This document shows, piece by piece, positions 55,401 to 64,000 of a DNA stretch of 64,000 bases. The number at the start of each line of letters is the position of its first letter. Positions within the stretch are counted from its first letter, which is position 1. The stretch spans positions 12,844,820 through 12,908,819 of the forward strand of contig OX637352.1 of NCBI GenBank assembly GCA_951799405.1, in the 5' to 3' direction. The notes under the pieces were generated by a model. It was not told the origin of the DNA, ran no database searches, and was given only the letters and a program-made list of their open reading frames with translations. Both the position numbers and the translations under genes were made by a program. Source of the DNA: Agapetus fuscipes (lineage: Eukaryota > Arthropoda > Insecta > Trichoptera > Glossosomatidae).

Positions 55401-58400
55401 GTGTCCACAAGAAAGTAAACTGATTGACCAGAGGTTTGTAAAATAAATAAATGGGAAACTTTAAAAAAAAATCTAGTGTTTTTTTTACTTTGAATGAACC
55501 CTAAAAAACAGTATGCTTTAATGCTGTCAGCTAGTTTTGACTCCACTAAAATCATACCTCAATGTCGACCAACGTCCTGAGATGGACCAGCCATCCAAAT
55601 CTAATCTCAATTCTCCACAGTGTTGTGAACATAAGAAACTAAATTTCCCCACACTTAACTTGACTTCAAGAAAATTAATATTGCTACAAACCTATAGGAC
55701 TGACATGGGCAGCTTTCGGGAATCTGGGATACATCCTCAATGACACAAAAATGCCTGTTAACCTGAAACGCAAGGTCTTTGAGTCTTGCATGCTTCCAGT
55801 ATCCACCTATGGCTTGGGAACAAAAGCGCTCTCTCAGTATAGCGCCAACAGGACATGCCAAAGAGCCATTAAAAGGAGGATGCTGGGAATCAGTCTCAGA
55901 GACAGGGTTCCAAACCAGGACGCACTGTTGTCACTGATTTTATACAACGTGTGGCCTGCTTAAAGTGGCGCTAGGCTCGTCACATTGCAAGGCAAGACCA
56001 TGACATGTAGCCGAAAAGGATCGTCGAGTGGCGACCCAGGATGTCTAAGCGGAGAGATAGGAGACCCCAACTGAGGTGGCTGGACGACATCAAGAGAACT
56101 GCAGACAGAGAATGGCTGAACACAACACCCGATAGACAGGAATGGAGAGGCTTGGAGGAGGCCTACGTCGAGGAATGGACTGAGAAAGGCTGATGAAGAA
56201 GAAGAAGACAAACCTTAAAAGCGCTTGCAGCATAATCCTATTGGAGTCTCTAATACAACTTCCATCTATGTCCTCTTTCATGGGATCCTGCAACTCGTTT
56301 CCAGTGGACATGATGCTGACTGTGATTTCTCTTATCGGGAAGTTGTTTTGCTGGAGAGAAGCGAGGATGCCTATCTCCGGTGGACCAAGGACTGTTCCAG
56401 CTTTTAGGATCAAGTCATCCACCTTAATGTCGGATCCAATTTCCCGATAATCTTGGCCGGGCTTTGGAGCAATCATGACTTGGATTTTGCATTCAATACT
56501 GCCATCTCTTGAACTTTCAAGAAGCTTTGTGTCTTCCACCTTTAGAGAGTAAGTTCATGGATTATTCAATGTTGATTATGGTGTGTAATATGGTATAATA
56601 TATTCAGAATGGAGTCTGCAAATTTAAAGTTGCTTCAAAAATGTGACTTCATTTGGCCAGGTAAGTTTCATATTTGAGCACCACTTTCCTGGCGCTATCA
56701 TACAAAATAAAATATCGCACCAACAAACAGGATATGGGGCTGTCGATATATTACGTCATTCGCATTAAGGGGGGGGGAGTCTGGTCTGCGGATGATGGCA
56801 AATGATGTACGAGTACCAAAAGTGACGTCGTTCTTGTAAATACCAATTTCTACAAAATATTATGTAAGTAATATAACATTATTAATTGTTAAGCTCATCC
56901 ATTATTACAGCAAGAGGGGGAGGGGGGGTCATTAGATAATGACAATAGGATGATTGTAAGGGGGGGGGGGGTCGAAAATCGGCCAAAATCGATGACGTAA
57001 TTTATGGACTATGTAGTCGTGGATATTTTTAAATTTTTTCTCGGCGAACAAACGTCAGTCTTGTATGTGACTGCCATCCTTAGCAACCAATACCAAAATA
57101 ATTGTTTGCCTTTTCCCTAACATCCTGGCCGGATGACACAAAATTGTCTATATACATTCACGTGCGGACCTCATTCAATGCATTATTATTAGGTTCACTA
57201 AAAAGACACTAAAACGCCAAGTACTGCATTTAGCACTTTAGTCACCGGATGTGAATGGAAGAAAATTTTAAATTTTAAATTTTCTCAGCGGGCAAGCGTA
57301 ACAGGTCTATTTGACTATGGTTCTTAGCAAGCGAAAACCAAATATTATATTGTCTTCCTAGCAACTCGGCCGTGTGAAATCACAATTTATGACAGAATTC
57401 TTGTTTGTATATAAAATTAAAATAAATCCAAATGTTTGTGAACCCAATTTATTACTTAATATAAACTCCATTTCTACATCATTCTAGACTGATAGATTCA
57501 TATGAGTCTGCATAAATGGCACACAAAAAAGTGTTAACATCACACAGCCGGGTAACTAGGGAAAAAGCAAACTAATATTTTGTTATTGGCTCCTATGGAC
57601 CTGCGAAATTTGCCGGCGGAAAAAAAAATTGGAATCTCCGTTCCGACTTCATATTTGAAAAGTACATTTACCTGTACAACGCAATCGGCGCCATCCGGCA
57701 AAGGAGCACCTGTATTAATTCTCGCACACTCTCCAGACCTCAATAGCTCTTTCATGGAGTCTCCGGCACAAACAGCCCCCCTAACTTGTCTTTCTCCGAC
57801 ACCGTCTGCTGAAATACACGCGTAGCCATCTTTTGTAGAAGCCCGGAAAGGTGGAAAGGGATGACGAGCCACAATATCTTCTCCTACAACCTTCCCCAAC
57901 ATATCTAAAGACAGCTTTTCATACTTAACATCCAATTTAGGAAGACTATTGATACTCTTAAGTATCAAATCCATAGCGGTTTTTACTTCTATCATCGGGT
58001 AAGGTGATTCTCTTAATCTATACGCAACGCGACTCACATCATGCACTTTTCCATGCGGACATGTGTGCAAATTTTCATTTGTTTTCAAAACGTTTTCATT
58101 GTTTTCAAAATTGGAATCGCTTTTGTTCTCTTTTTGAACATCACCTCCCTGAAGTTGGCAGTGTGTCTTTTCAATTTGCAGAGTGTTGCCGGTGACGTGG
58201 TTGACGGCGTGGGGTAAAATTTTTCCCAATATTTCGTAGCACTCTTTTACGGCTTTCAAGCTGCCTGGGAGGTTTACTATGATGGTGTCATTGCGAATCC
58301 CGCATATACCACGGGACAGCGCTGCGAATGGAGTTTTAGATAGAGAATGAATGTTCAAAGCGGTTGTCAGCCCTGGAGCAGGCTTTGTCAGCACTTTTTG

Positions 58401-58664
58401 AGTTGCTTCAGGTGTGACGTCACGTTTTGCGAAGCCGGTGCCTCCTGTTGTGATGATCACATAGCTTGACTTCTCATCCGACCAGTAAACCAACACCTTT
58501 TCAATCAGTTTTTCCTCATCTGGAATCAGTTGATAATTGATTTCACATCCTGGGAAGGACTTTAGAAGAGCCTCTTGCAAATATGGTCCCGAGGAGTCAA
58601 TATTTTCTCCAGAGCTGCACCGGTCACTTATTGTGATAACAGTGCACTTCATTATTTTCGCCAT
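52483..58664 (-). CDS. GPHN: Gephyrin/cinnamon, molybdenum cofactor synthesis (MogA-MoeA fusion)
   Basis: Two-domain enzyme of the last steps of molybdenum cofactor synthesis: the G domain adenylylates molybdopterin and the E domain inserts molybdate (cinnamon in Drosophila). Exons on the minus strand: 58664-57672, 56539-56214, 54978-54652, 54100-53944 and 52608-52483 (stop TGA), 642 residues with consistent phases (0, 2, 2, 0). G domain (about 4-165): ISDRCSSGENIDSSGPYLQE, VIITTGGTGFAKRDVTPEAT, NLPGSLKAVKE. Linker 165-215 is polar with TCPHGK. E domain: ESPYPMI, PFPPFRASTKDGYA, ARINTGAPLPDGADCVV, STGNELQDP, DSNRIML, NANIVITTGGVSMGEKDLL, ALPGNPVSALV, and end GTIVTALVVDKL. An RTE tail abuts the exon 2 donor. 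Whether it also clusters receptors, as in vertebrates, cannot be told. Confidence 0.95.
52735..52980 (-). mobile_element. Family C copy in gephyrin intron 4
   Basis: Complete, from AATCTAAGTTGCAAAGATAT to CATATCAACCTATAAGTC. Confidence 0.8.
53341..53520 (+). mobile_element. Family D copy in gephyrin intron 4
   Basis: From TGCCTGGGCTG to CTTAAGAATAGCACCGAT. The left inverted end is missing. Confidence 0.75.
54175..54625 (+). mobile_element. Two family C copies in tandem
   Basis: The first (54175-54375) lacks the head and ends ATTAGATTAGATAAG. The second (54380-54625) follows directly with its own head (GACTTATAGGTTGGTATGAG). They are of different subfamilies: the second has ATTTTAATTTGTTAGTACAC where the first has the GGTTTTTATGTTGTAGGCTC block. 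They lie about 30 bp upstream of exon 3's donor. Confidence 0.8.
55020..55690. other. Gephyrin intron 2, mostly unassigned
   Basis: A family C head fragment at 55050-55140, then AT-rich sequence. From about 55540 the text may be decayed LINE, but no frame is convincing. Confidence 0.45.
55690..56206 (+). pseudogene. RTE-clade LINE fragment at a splice donor
   Basis: Frame-shifted remains of the RT end: MGSFRESG / AAFGNLGYI, then MPVNLKRKVFESCMLPVSTY, then RAIKRRMLGISLRDRVPNQ, then VEWRPRMSKR, RWLDDIKRTADREW and EEAYVEEWTEKG with stop. The 3' end carries a (GAA)n-like tail at 56193-56208 that reaches to within a few bases of the gephyrin exon 2 donor (56213). Orientation is opposite to the gene. 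Confidence 0.85.
56734..57012. mobile_element. Harbinger-like MITE, copy 2
   Basis: Inverted relative to 49789-50072. Ends GGGGCTGTCGATATATTACG and CGATGACGTAATTTATGGAC. It has runs of G at 56770-56778 and 56961-56972. The terminal sequences have diverged and no TAA duplication is seen. Confidence 0.75.
57036..57178 (+). repeat. Dispersed repeat family E, reference copy
   Basis: Order: TTTCTCGGCGAACAAACGTC, CTGCCATCCTTAGCAACCAA, TTTGCCTTTTCCCTAACATC, CTGGCCGGATGACACAAAAT, GTGCGGACCTCATTCAATG. Other copies: 6083-6235, 14320-14400, 26770-26880, 36690-36800, 38980-39090, 57270-57400, 57540-57605, 59745-59900. Class unknown. Confidence 0.75.
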
Positions 58665-59142
58665 GTTTTTTAAATTATAGATTCACTATAAAAAGTTTTG
58701 TTTAAACTACAAAAAAAATAAGAAATTACGTAAATGTAATACTGTTCTGTAGCACTTGAGAAAAGGGTAAAAATGAATGATAACTCAACAAGATAACAAA
58801 CTATTTTTTTATTATTGTGACATTTCACAGTGATGATAAAACTTCTTTATCTTTTTATTGTCAAAGTAACGGTAGGTATATAAAACTTTTATGTCACAAA
58901 AATGTATCACTTTTCAGCCATAAAATTTTAAACGAATCACGTTAAAGCGCGGAATCGCATCTGTTATCTGTCAAAAATAAAAATTATGAAAACGAAACAA
59001 AAGACCGAAAGTTTATCAATTGTTTTTTTCTTTATTATTCAATGTCAACGATCAATGTGTAATTTACCACGTCACACGAGAGAATCTATGTATATTTTAA
59101 TGTAGTTTTTATTTACCCTTTCTTTATGACAATAGGAAAAAT
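58665..59142. promoter_or_regulatory. Bidirectional promoter region, gephyrin/DNA2
   Basis: Only 478 bp separate the opposed start codons, so both promoters and both 5' UTRs must lie here. No repeats and no clear TATA box. GATAAC-type words occur (58791-58799, 58958-58965 inverted in ATCTGTTATCTGTCA). Shared regulation is inference from spacing. Confidence 0.5.
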
Positions 59143-62100
59143 ATGAAGAAATCCGCAGCATCCAAGGTACCAAAAAAATATTGGAAAAGACAAACTAAAC
59201 TTTATAATCGTAATTTTTTTGCTTCTCTCTGTGAAAATATAAATTCTAAGTTACGAACGCATATTATCATCTAAGTTTTAAATTAATGCATACTCAAAAG
59301 CGAACACTTTGAAGCTTCTGCTTACACATGCTGCATGTGTACGTACAGAATATACACCTTGCAACTCTTGCCACCCTTCCCTACAAAGAGTAGCATTGAT
59401 AAAGTGAATTTATTTAAAGAACGGGTGAAAAACTTTCAATGTTGCTTTTCAATTCACCAGACAAAGAAGTAGTAGTTGTAGCGAATGTTTGAAATAAAAC
59501 AGTGTTGGTTCGATCACCATCAAGACCTTTTGACAATAGCTTTGACCCAGAGTTAACACATTTCATTGGGTAGTTTTTAATAAAAAAAACATTAAATTTT
59601 TAATGTAAATACCTACCTGTTTCTGGCAAGATAAAAAAGGCTGGTGAATAGCATTCCTTTTTACAGATTTATTTATAAAAAATAAAGCCAGAGAGCTGGG
59701 ATTCAAACACCTGCCAAACATACACTCTGACCACTTTCAAATCTTGAACTTTTTCTTGGTGAGCAAACGTCATTCTTTTATGGGACTGCTGTCCTGAGCA
59801 ATCAATAACAAAACATTTGTACGCGTTTTCCTTAGCAACCCAGCCGGAAGATGGCACAATTTTGTCTGTGTCAATTCAAGTGTAGACCTCATCAGCTGTT
59901 TTCATATTTTCTTACGCAAATCCTGCGTCTGACCAGGCAAAAATAGGTTTTTGAATTACATTTCTCTCCACAATTATAGTTTTGAATAGGTATATACAAA
60001 AAAAAATTATATGACTAATTTTTTGTAGACGAATGGATCAAAATCAACGCAACCCAATATTTCTACATTCTTCTCACGGACAAACTCAAAATTACAACTT
60101 AAGAGACCAAACGAAGCAGCAAAAAATGTTCAAGAAACTTCTATAAGTAAGGATGAATGTGAAACAAATACTGAAACTGACAGAAAGAACAGTATAAAGA
60201 AAGATAACAGTAGCTTAATAGTGAAAGAAACAAATTTGAAAAGAGAACAAAATGGCGGAGACAGTAAATTGAAAAAGAGTTTGAAACTCAAGTCGAAAAA
60301 TGAAGAATTAAAAGCAAAAAATAAAAACTGTAAGAATCTTGAAGAAAAATCACTGCCTCCATTGAAAAAGGTTAAATTATCTACTGAAAATGATTGTGCT
60401 ACATCTTCATATGATTTAAAAGATGTAGAAATAAGAAATGGTAAAAATAATTATTTTTCTGTTGATGTGAGTTGTAAAGAAGATTCAGTTGATAAAATGG
60501 CTGCCTCAAAAAATGGTGGACTGTCAAAAGAAGAAGTAGATGGTGAGATATTGTCTTTGAAAGATGCGATTGGCGCTGGCGACATCTTCAATGATGATTT
60601 TGACTGCGATGGTTTGAATTTAGAACACATTGAACTCATAGAAAAATCTTGTAATTCAAACAAAGAACAAAATCTTCATGGAAATGTGAAAAGAAATGAT
60701 TTGAATGAGGAACAAAATGTCAAATTAAATAATGAACAAATAAGAGACAGAACCGAAATTTCAAATGAAGAAAAGAACACAGCGGTAGATAATGGAAAAT
60801 GTTTAAATACGGAACAAAATGTCATTGTGGAGGGAACTTCACAAGATTCAAACTTAGAACATGTTACGAACAAAGATGGAGTCATAAATACCATTGTTAA
60901 AGATGATGATGAGAAATCTTCAGAAAATGATGATTACAGCGATTTGTTTTCGGATGATTGGGAGACAGAAGAAAACAATGTAAGCATTTTAATTTTACCA
61001 AATTTTTGTCTAATATCATCTTAAACATAATTAAGTAATCAATCAAATAAATATACTGTTTTAATTCACTTTTTTATTATTTTATTTTAAATATGTCAAA
61101 CAGTTTTCACCTAAAAAGGCATCCTCGGGACAATGACAATGACAAATCAAAATTCAAAATTAAATTTGTCATTGTCATTGTCCTGAGGATGCCTTTTTAG
61201 GTGAAAAATGTTTGACATATTTAAAATAAAATAATAAAAAAGTGAATTAAAACAGTATATTTATTTGATTGATTATACAATGGACTTTCACTGTGTAAAC
61301 CACCAAACCCTGAAAAATATATAATTAAGTAAGTTTTTTAATATAATGTTAATCTTGTTTTTTCACATTTAAACACTGTTTTTTTGTCCGTAAAAAGGTT
61401 GCAGAGGAATTGGATTTGTCGCAATGGCAACGCTGCGTCGTGCTTTCAAACAAAATAGAAAAATGTTGCCGTGTGCTCAATTTGAAGCAAGATGGCGGAC
61501 ATGCAACAGCTGTTTGTCATTTGGAGGGATCATGGTAATGTATTTATTTTTTTTGAACATTGGCTTTATAAATTTATGCACACAAATCAGCAGAAATTGG
61601 AGAGGGGGACCTACTTATTTCCTCAGATTAGGGGACTATTCTTTTAACAGACAATATTTTTAAACAACTTCCTGCATTAGAATCTGGTTCTAAGTGCTGG
61701 TTCCTATTTAATGCATGCCCGCAAGCAAAAATGTGTGTAACTTGGTTGCAAAGATGTATTAACATTTAAAGCTCATATCAAAAACATGCCCACAAACAGA
61801 CACGTGGAGTTCCCGCTTACAAATGCTGAATGTGTACTTGCAAATTCAAATCCAAATCTGACCTTCCCTGAAACAGGGGTGACATTGGCAAAGTGAACCA
61901 TCTTTTTACAGTATGGGTGGTCAGCCTCATACCAACCTATAAGTCAAGGAATCACTGTTCTAAATCACAAAGCTTTACGGTTTTCAGGCTTGACGTGAAC
62001 ATATGCTCAGGAGACATAATCTCCATCTTGGCGGTCCGTCAGGATGGCTGCTTTAAGGTCAACAGTTCCTCTGGCCTGGTGGTGCAGTACCCCAACCTGC

Positions 62101-64000
62101 TTGTATCCGGCACAGCTGTGGTCGGGTCTCTATTCTGTTCCCGGAGAGCCCTTCTTCAAGACAGGTTCAAGGGAATCCAAGGAGCCAATAAGGCTGTAAG
62201 AGAGTTTTTCTTATCATTTTAAGTTTTTACTATAATCTATAATCTAGGTTGCAAAGATATATTACATTTGAAATTCATATTGGATGCATTCTCACAAGCA
62301 GACACACATAAGTTCACGCTTAAATATGCCGCATGTGGACTTACTACATAAAAACCCAATCTCATACCGTTCGCATTTGGTTTGAATACAGAGATACTTT
62401 TTGACTGTTCAGGTCAACAGCTCAGATATAAGTCTTCCTACTAAGTATTTCGGTCTCTATTTTTAGAGGTGTACAAGAGCTATCTGGCACGTGCAAAACC
62501 ACGCCAGAATATTCAAGCAAATACACAATATTAAACGCCTTACAGCAACTGGGTCTTGCTTGAGAATTGGCGCTTTACACAGCGACGACCAAGCTCGCAG
62601 AGGGCTTTTGAGGTGTGATACACACAAAAACAGCGCTCACCAAATAAATCATCCTAATTGTAAATTATTAATTATTACATCTAGATCACACTTATACAAG
62701 TAAAAACACACAATCACATATTCGTAACAATGCATTTATTTCAGATGACAATAGGCTCCCTAGTGCACGAGCTATTCCAGACCACCTTGTCCAAGGGTCT
62801 GACGGATCCTGTGGCCATCCGCGCCCAGTGCTCCTCGCTGCTGGCAGACCTGGGGCATGTCTTCATGCTGTACTCCGCAGACATGTCCACGGCAGAGGCC
62901 AGCCAGGAGATGAACAAGTTTGCGGAGCACATCGCCGGCTTTGTTGACATGTACATGATAAATACAACGAAGAAGAGTGTTCCTAGTAAGAAAACAAACA
63001 AGGTAATTAAATACATATTGGTATTTCGCTCACAATGGCACTTAAGCCCTTGTCAATCCTTTCTATGTCGTTTGATCTAAGCTGTAAAGATTCATGAATA
63101 TTCAGGATTCATATGAAATATATGCCAACAAAAAGACACGTGTAAGTTACAGGGGTAAATACTTATATTTTTCACAGTATGTGGAGATAGCGGATTTTGG
63201 AAACAGGCGACTCAATCAATAATTCATTGATTCAAATTTATGAATTATTCTATATCTATATTCTAAGTTGCAAAGATACATTGACATTTAAGGCTCATAT
63301 TTAACGTAAGTTGATGCTTGTACATGCTGCATGGTACATTAATAAACCAAACCTCGTATGGACGTAAACCTTGTTTTCACAGCATGGAGGGCTAAAAATT
63401 AATTATTCATAGTAAATAAAGTATCACCCTCTCATGTTCCAGAAGGTGGTGGCCTCTGGCAGTGAGTGGGACGGCTGCATTGACCGCATCCTGGACATTG
63501 AGGAGAATGTCTGGTCACCAAGACTGGGGCTCAAGGGGAAGATTGATGTCACCGTTGAGGTCACCATTCACAACAAAGGTAAATGGAAGGTTCGTGGGCT
63601 CAAATTCGGCGGAGCACAAAAAATATATTTATATTTTCAAATATGTTCTTCGTTGGGTTGAATTATAATTTATAAAAACCTTTACCAAAGACAGGTCACT
63701 AAAAAGTCCATCCAGCCTTACAGCAACTGGGCCTTGCTTCAGTATTGGCGCTTTGTAGCGACGACCAAGCTCGTAAACAACACCTCTACAGTACAACAAC
63801 AAGTGGCATAGCCCCCTAGAGTACATGAAATCTAGGTAGTCTACCGTACAGGATTTCTTAAAAAAAAAAATATCCAGAAAGTAAGATGTGTAAATTTCCA
63901 GACTCCCGTAAGACCTTGATGCCCCTGGAGTTGAAGACGGGCCAAGCGAGAGTGTCTTCTGAGCACCGCGGACAAGTCATCTTGTACACCATGCTGATGA
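59143..64000 (+). CDS. DNA2: DNA2 helicase-nuclease, N-terminal and nuclease part (runs off window)
   Basis: DNA2 cuts 5' flaps in Okazaki fragment processing and resects DNA ends. Exons: 59143-59166, 60029-60979, 61398-61534, 61988-62195, 62745-63002, 63443-63578, then 63902 past the window end; about 604 residues visible, all phases consistent. Residues 9-325 are a lysine-, asparagine- and glutamate-rich disordered region. It begins with a PCNA-interacting (PIP) box QPNISTFF (residues 16-23) and ends in an acidic [20 protein letters not shown]. Then [26 protein letters not shown] and [13 protein letters not shown] (first Fe-S cysteine). The nuclease motifs are [19 protein letters not shown] (metal-binding Asp) and MPLELKTG (Glu-X-Lys). 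The helicase part lies beyond the window. The short first exon (MKKSAASK) is the least certain; the frame from 60029 has no ATG before residue 1 of it. The donor of exon 6 lies in SINE-B sequence. Confidence 0.93.
59270..59435 (-). mobile_element. Family C copy in DNA2 intron 1, degraded
   Basis: Runs from GTTTTAAATTAATGCATACT through GCTTACACATGCTGCATGTG to AGAGTAGCATTGATAAAGTG. The head is missing. A family E copy follows at 59745-59900. Confidence 0.65.
61036..61275. mobile_element. Fold-back element with hammerhead-like core
   Basis: A 240-bp near-perfect hairpin with arms of about 100 bp. Outer ends TAATCAATCAAATAAATATA and complement. The plus-strand core at 61183-61206 reads CTGAGGA, T, GCCT-TTTT-AGGT, GAAA. 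The downstream flank (ACAATGGACTTTCACTGTGT and AACCACCAAACCCT) is also found after the element at 36018-36451. Confidence 0.85.
61735..61960 (-). mobile_element. Family C copy in DNA2 intron 3
   Basis: From TTGGTTGCAAAGATGTATTA to AACCTATAAGTCAAGGAATC, ending about 28 bp before the exon 4 acceptor. The GGGTTTTTAT block is shortened. Confidence 0.8.
62225..62375 (-). mobile_element. Family C partial copy in DNA2 intron 4
   Basis: From TATAATCTAGGTTGCAAAGA to AAACCCAATCTCATA; only the 3' half is present. A SINE-B 3' part follows at 62540-62665. Confidence 0.7.
63579..63775 (+). mobile_element. SINE-B fragment that begins DNA2 intron 6
   Basis: Starts exactly at the splice donor: GTAAATGGAAGGTTCGTGGG corresponds to the middle of the SINE-B head (GTAAATGGAAGGTTGTGGAT). 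It continues through GGCGGAGCACAAAAAATATA, CTTTACCAAAGAC and CATCCAGCCTTACAGCAACT to GACGACCAAGCTCGTAAAC. The A box is absent. Positions 63775-63870 hold the repeat seen at 25545-25620, so only about 30 bp of the 323-bp intron are not repeat-derived. Confidence 0.85.

Noticed and set aside
60221..61024. DNA2 starting at 60221
   Set aside because: The codon there is GTG, and the frame is open upstream to an acceptor at 60028. A short exon with ATG at 59143 joins in phase, and the added part contains a PIP box.

Overview
This is a 64-kb stretch of a eukaryotic nuclear genome, almost certainly an insect. It carries eight or nine intron-rich, conserved animal housekeeping genes in an AT-rich background crowded with short interspersed and inverted-repeat transposable elements. 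The regulatory light chain, Vps37 and gephyrin/cinnamon products look like insect orthologues, and the RTE-type reverse-transcriptase tails resemble those common in Lepidoptera and other insects. I cannot fix the order. MIF is missing from Drosophila, so a fly close to Drosophila is unlikely.

Layout. 1-2.3 kb: AT-rich, no gene. 2.4-4.6 kb (-): non-muscle myosin regulatory light chain (sqh type). 5.9-9.3 kb (+): ESCRT-I subunit Vps37. 9.3-21.6 kb: repeats only (K-type elements, Tc1/mariner-type, fold-back and TIR elements, SINEs, and a 1.35-kb minisatellite). 21.7-26.5 kb (-): DNAJC30-like mitochondrial J protein. 27.8-37.9 kb (+): spliceosomal protein RED/IK. 39.9-40.8 kb (-): eight-finger C2H2 protein. 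41.6-44.4 kb (+): MIF. 46.5-49.2 kb (-): secreted NPC2/ML lipid-binding protein. 52.5-58.7 kb (-): gephyrin/cinnamon, molybdenum cofactor synthesis. 59.1 kb to the end (+): DNA2 helicase-nuclease, cut by the window edge inside its nuclease domain.

Four head-to-head pairs (sqh/Vps37, DNAJC30/RED, zinc finger/MIF, gephyrin/DNA2) account for eight of the nine genes. The intervals between start codons are 0.5-1.2 kb, and the shortest (gephyrin/DNA2) is a candidate bidirectional promoter. The genes do not form one pathway.

Repeats. At least ten families recur: two tRNA-derived SINEs (called A and B here), a very abundant ~240-bp family C, a short element K with a hammerhead-ribozyme-like core, further fold-back elements with related cores, TIR elements (D, F, G, two Harbinger-like, one Tigger-like deletion derivative), LINE tails of three kinds, and a solo-LTR-like insertion. 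Several transposable elements sit directly against 5' splice sites. In DNA2 intron 6 the donor itself lies in SINE sequence. The most interesting structures are these SINE-bounded introns, the hammerhead-like elements, the minisatellite built from six GAC-N6-GTC subunits, and the tandemly multiplied 5' splice site of sqh exon 2.

All exon boundaries were read by eye from splice consensus, reading-frame phase and family resemblance. No transcript data or database search was available.
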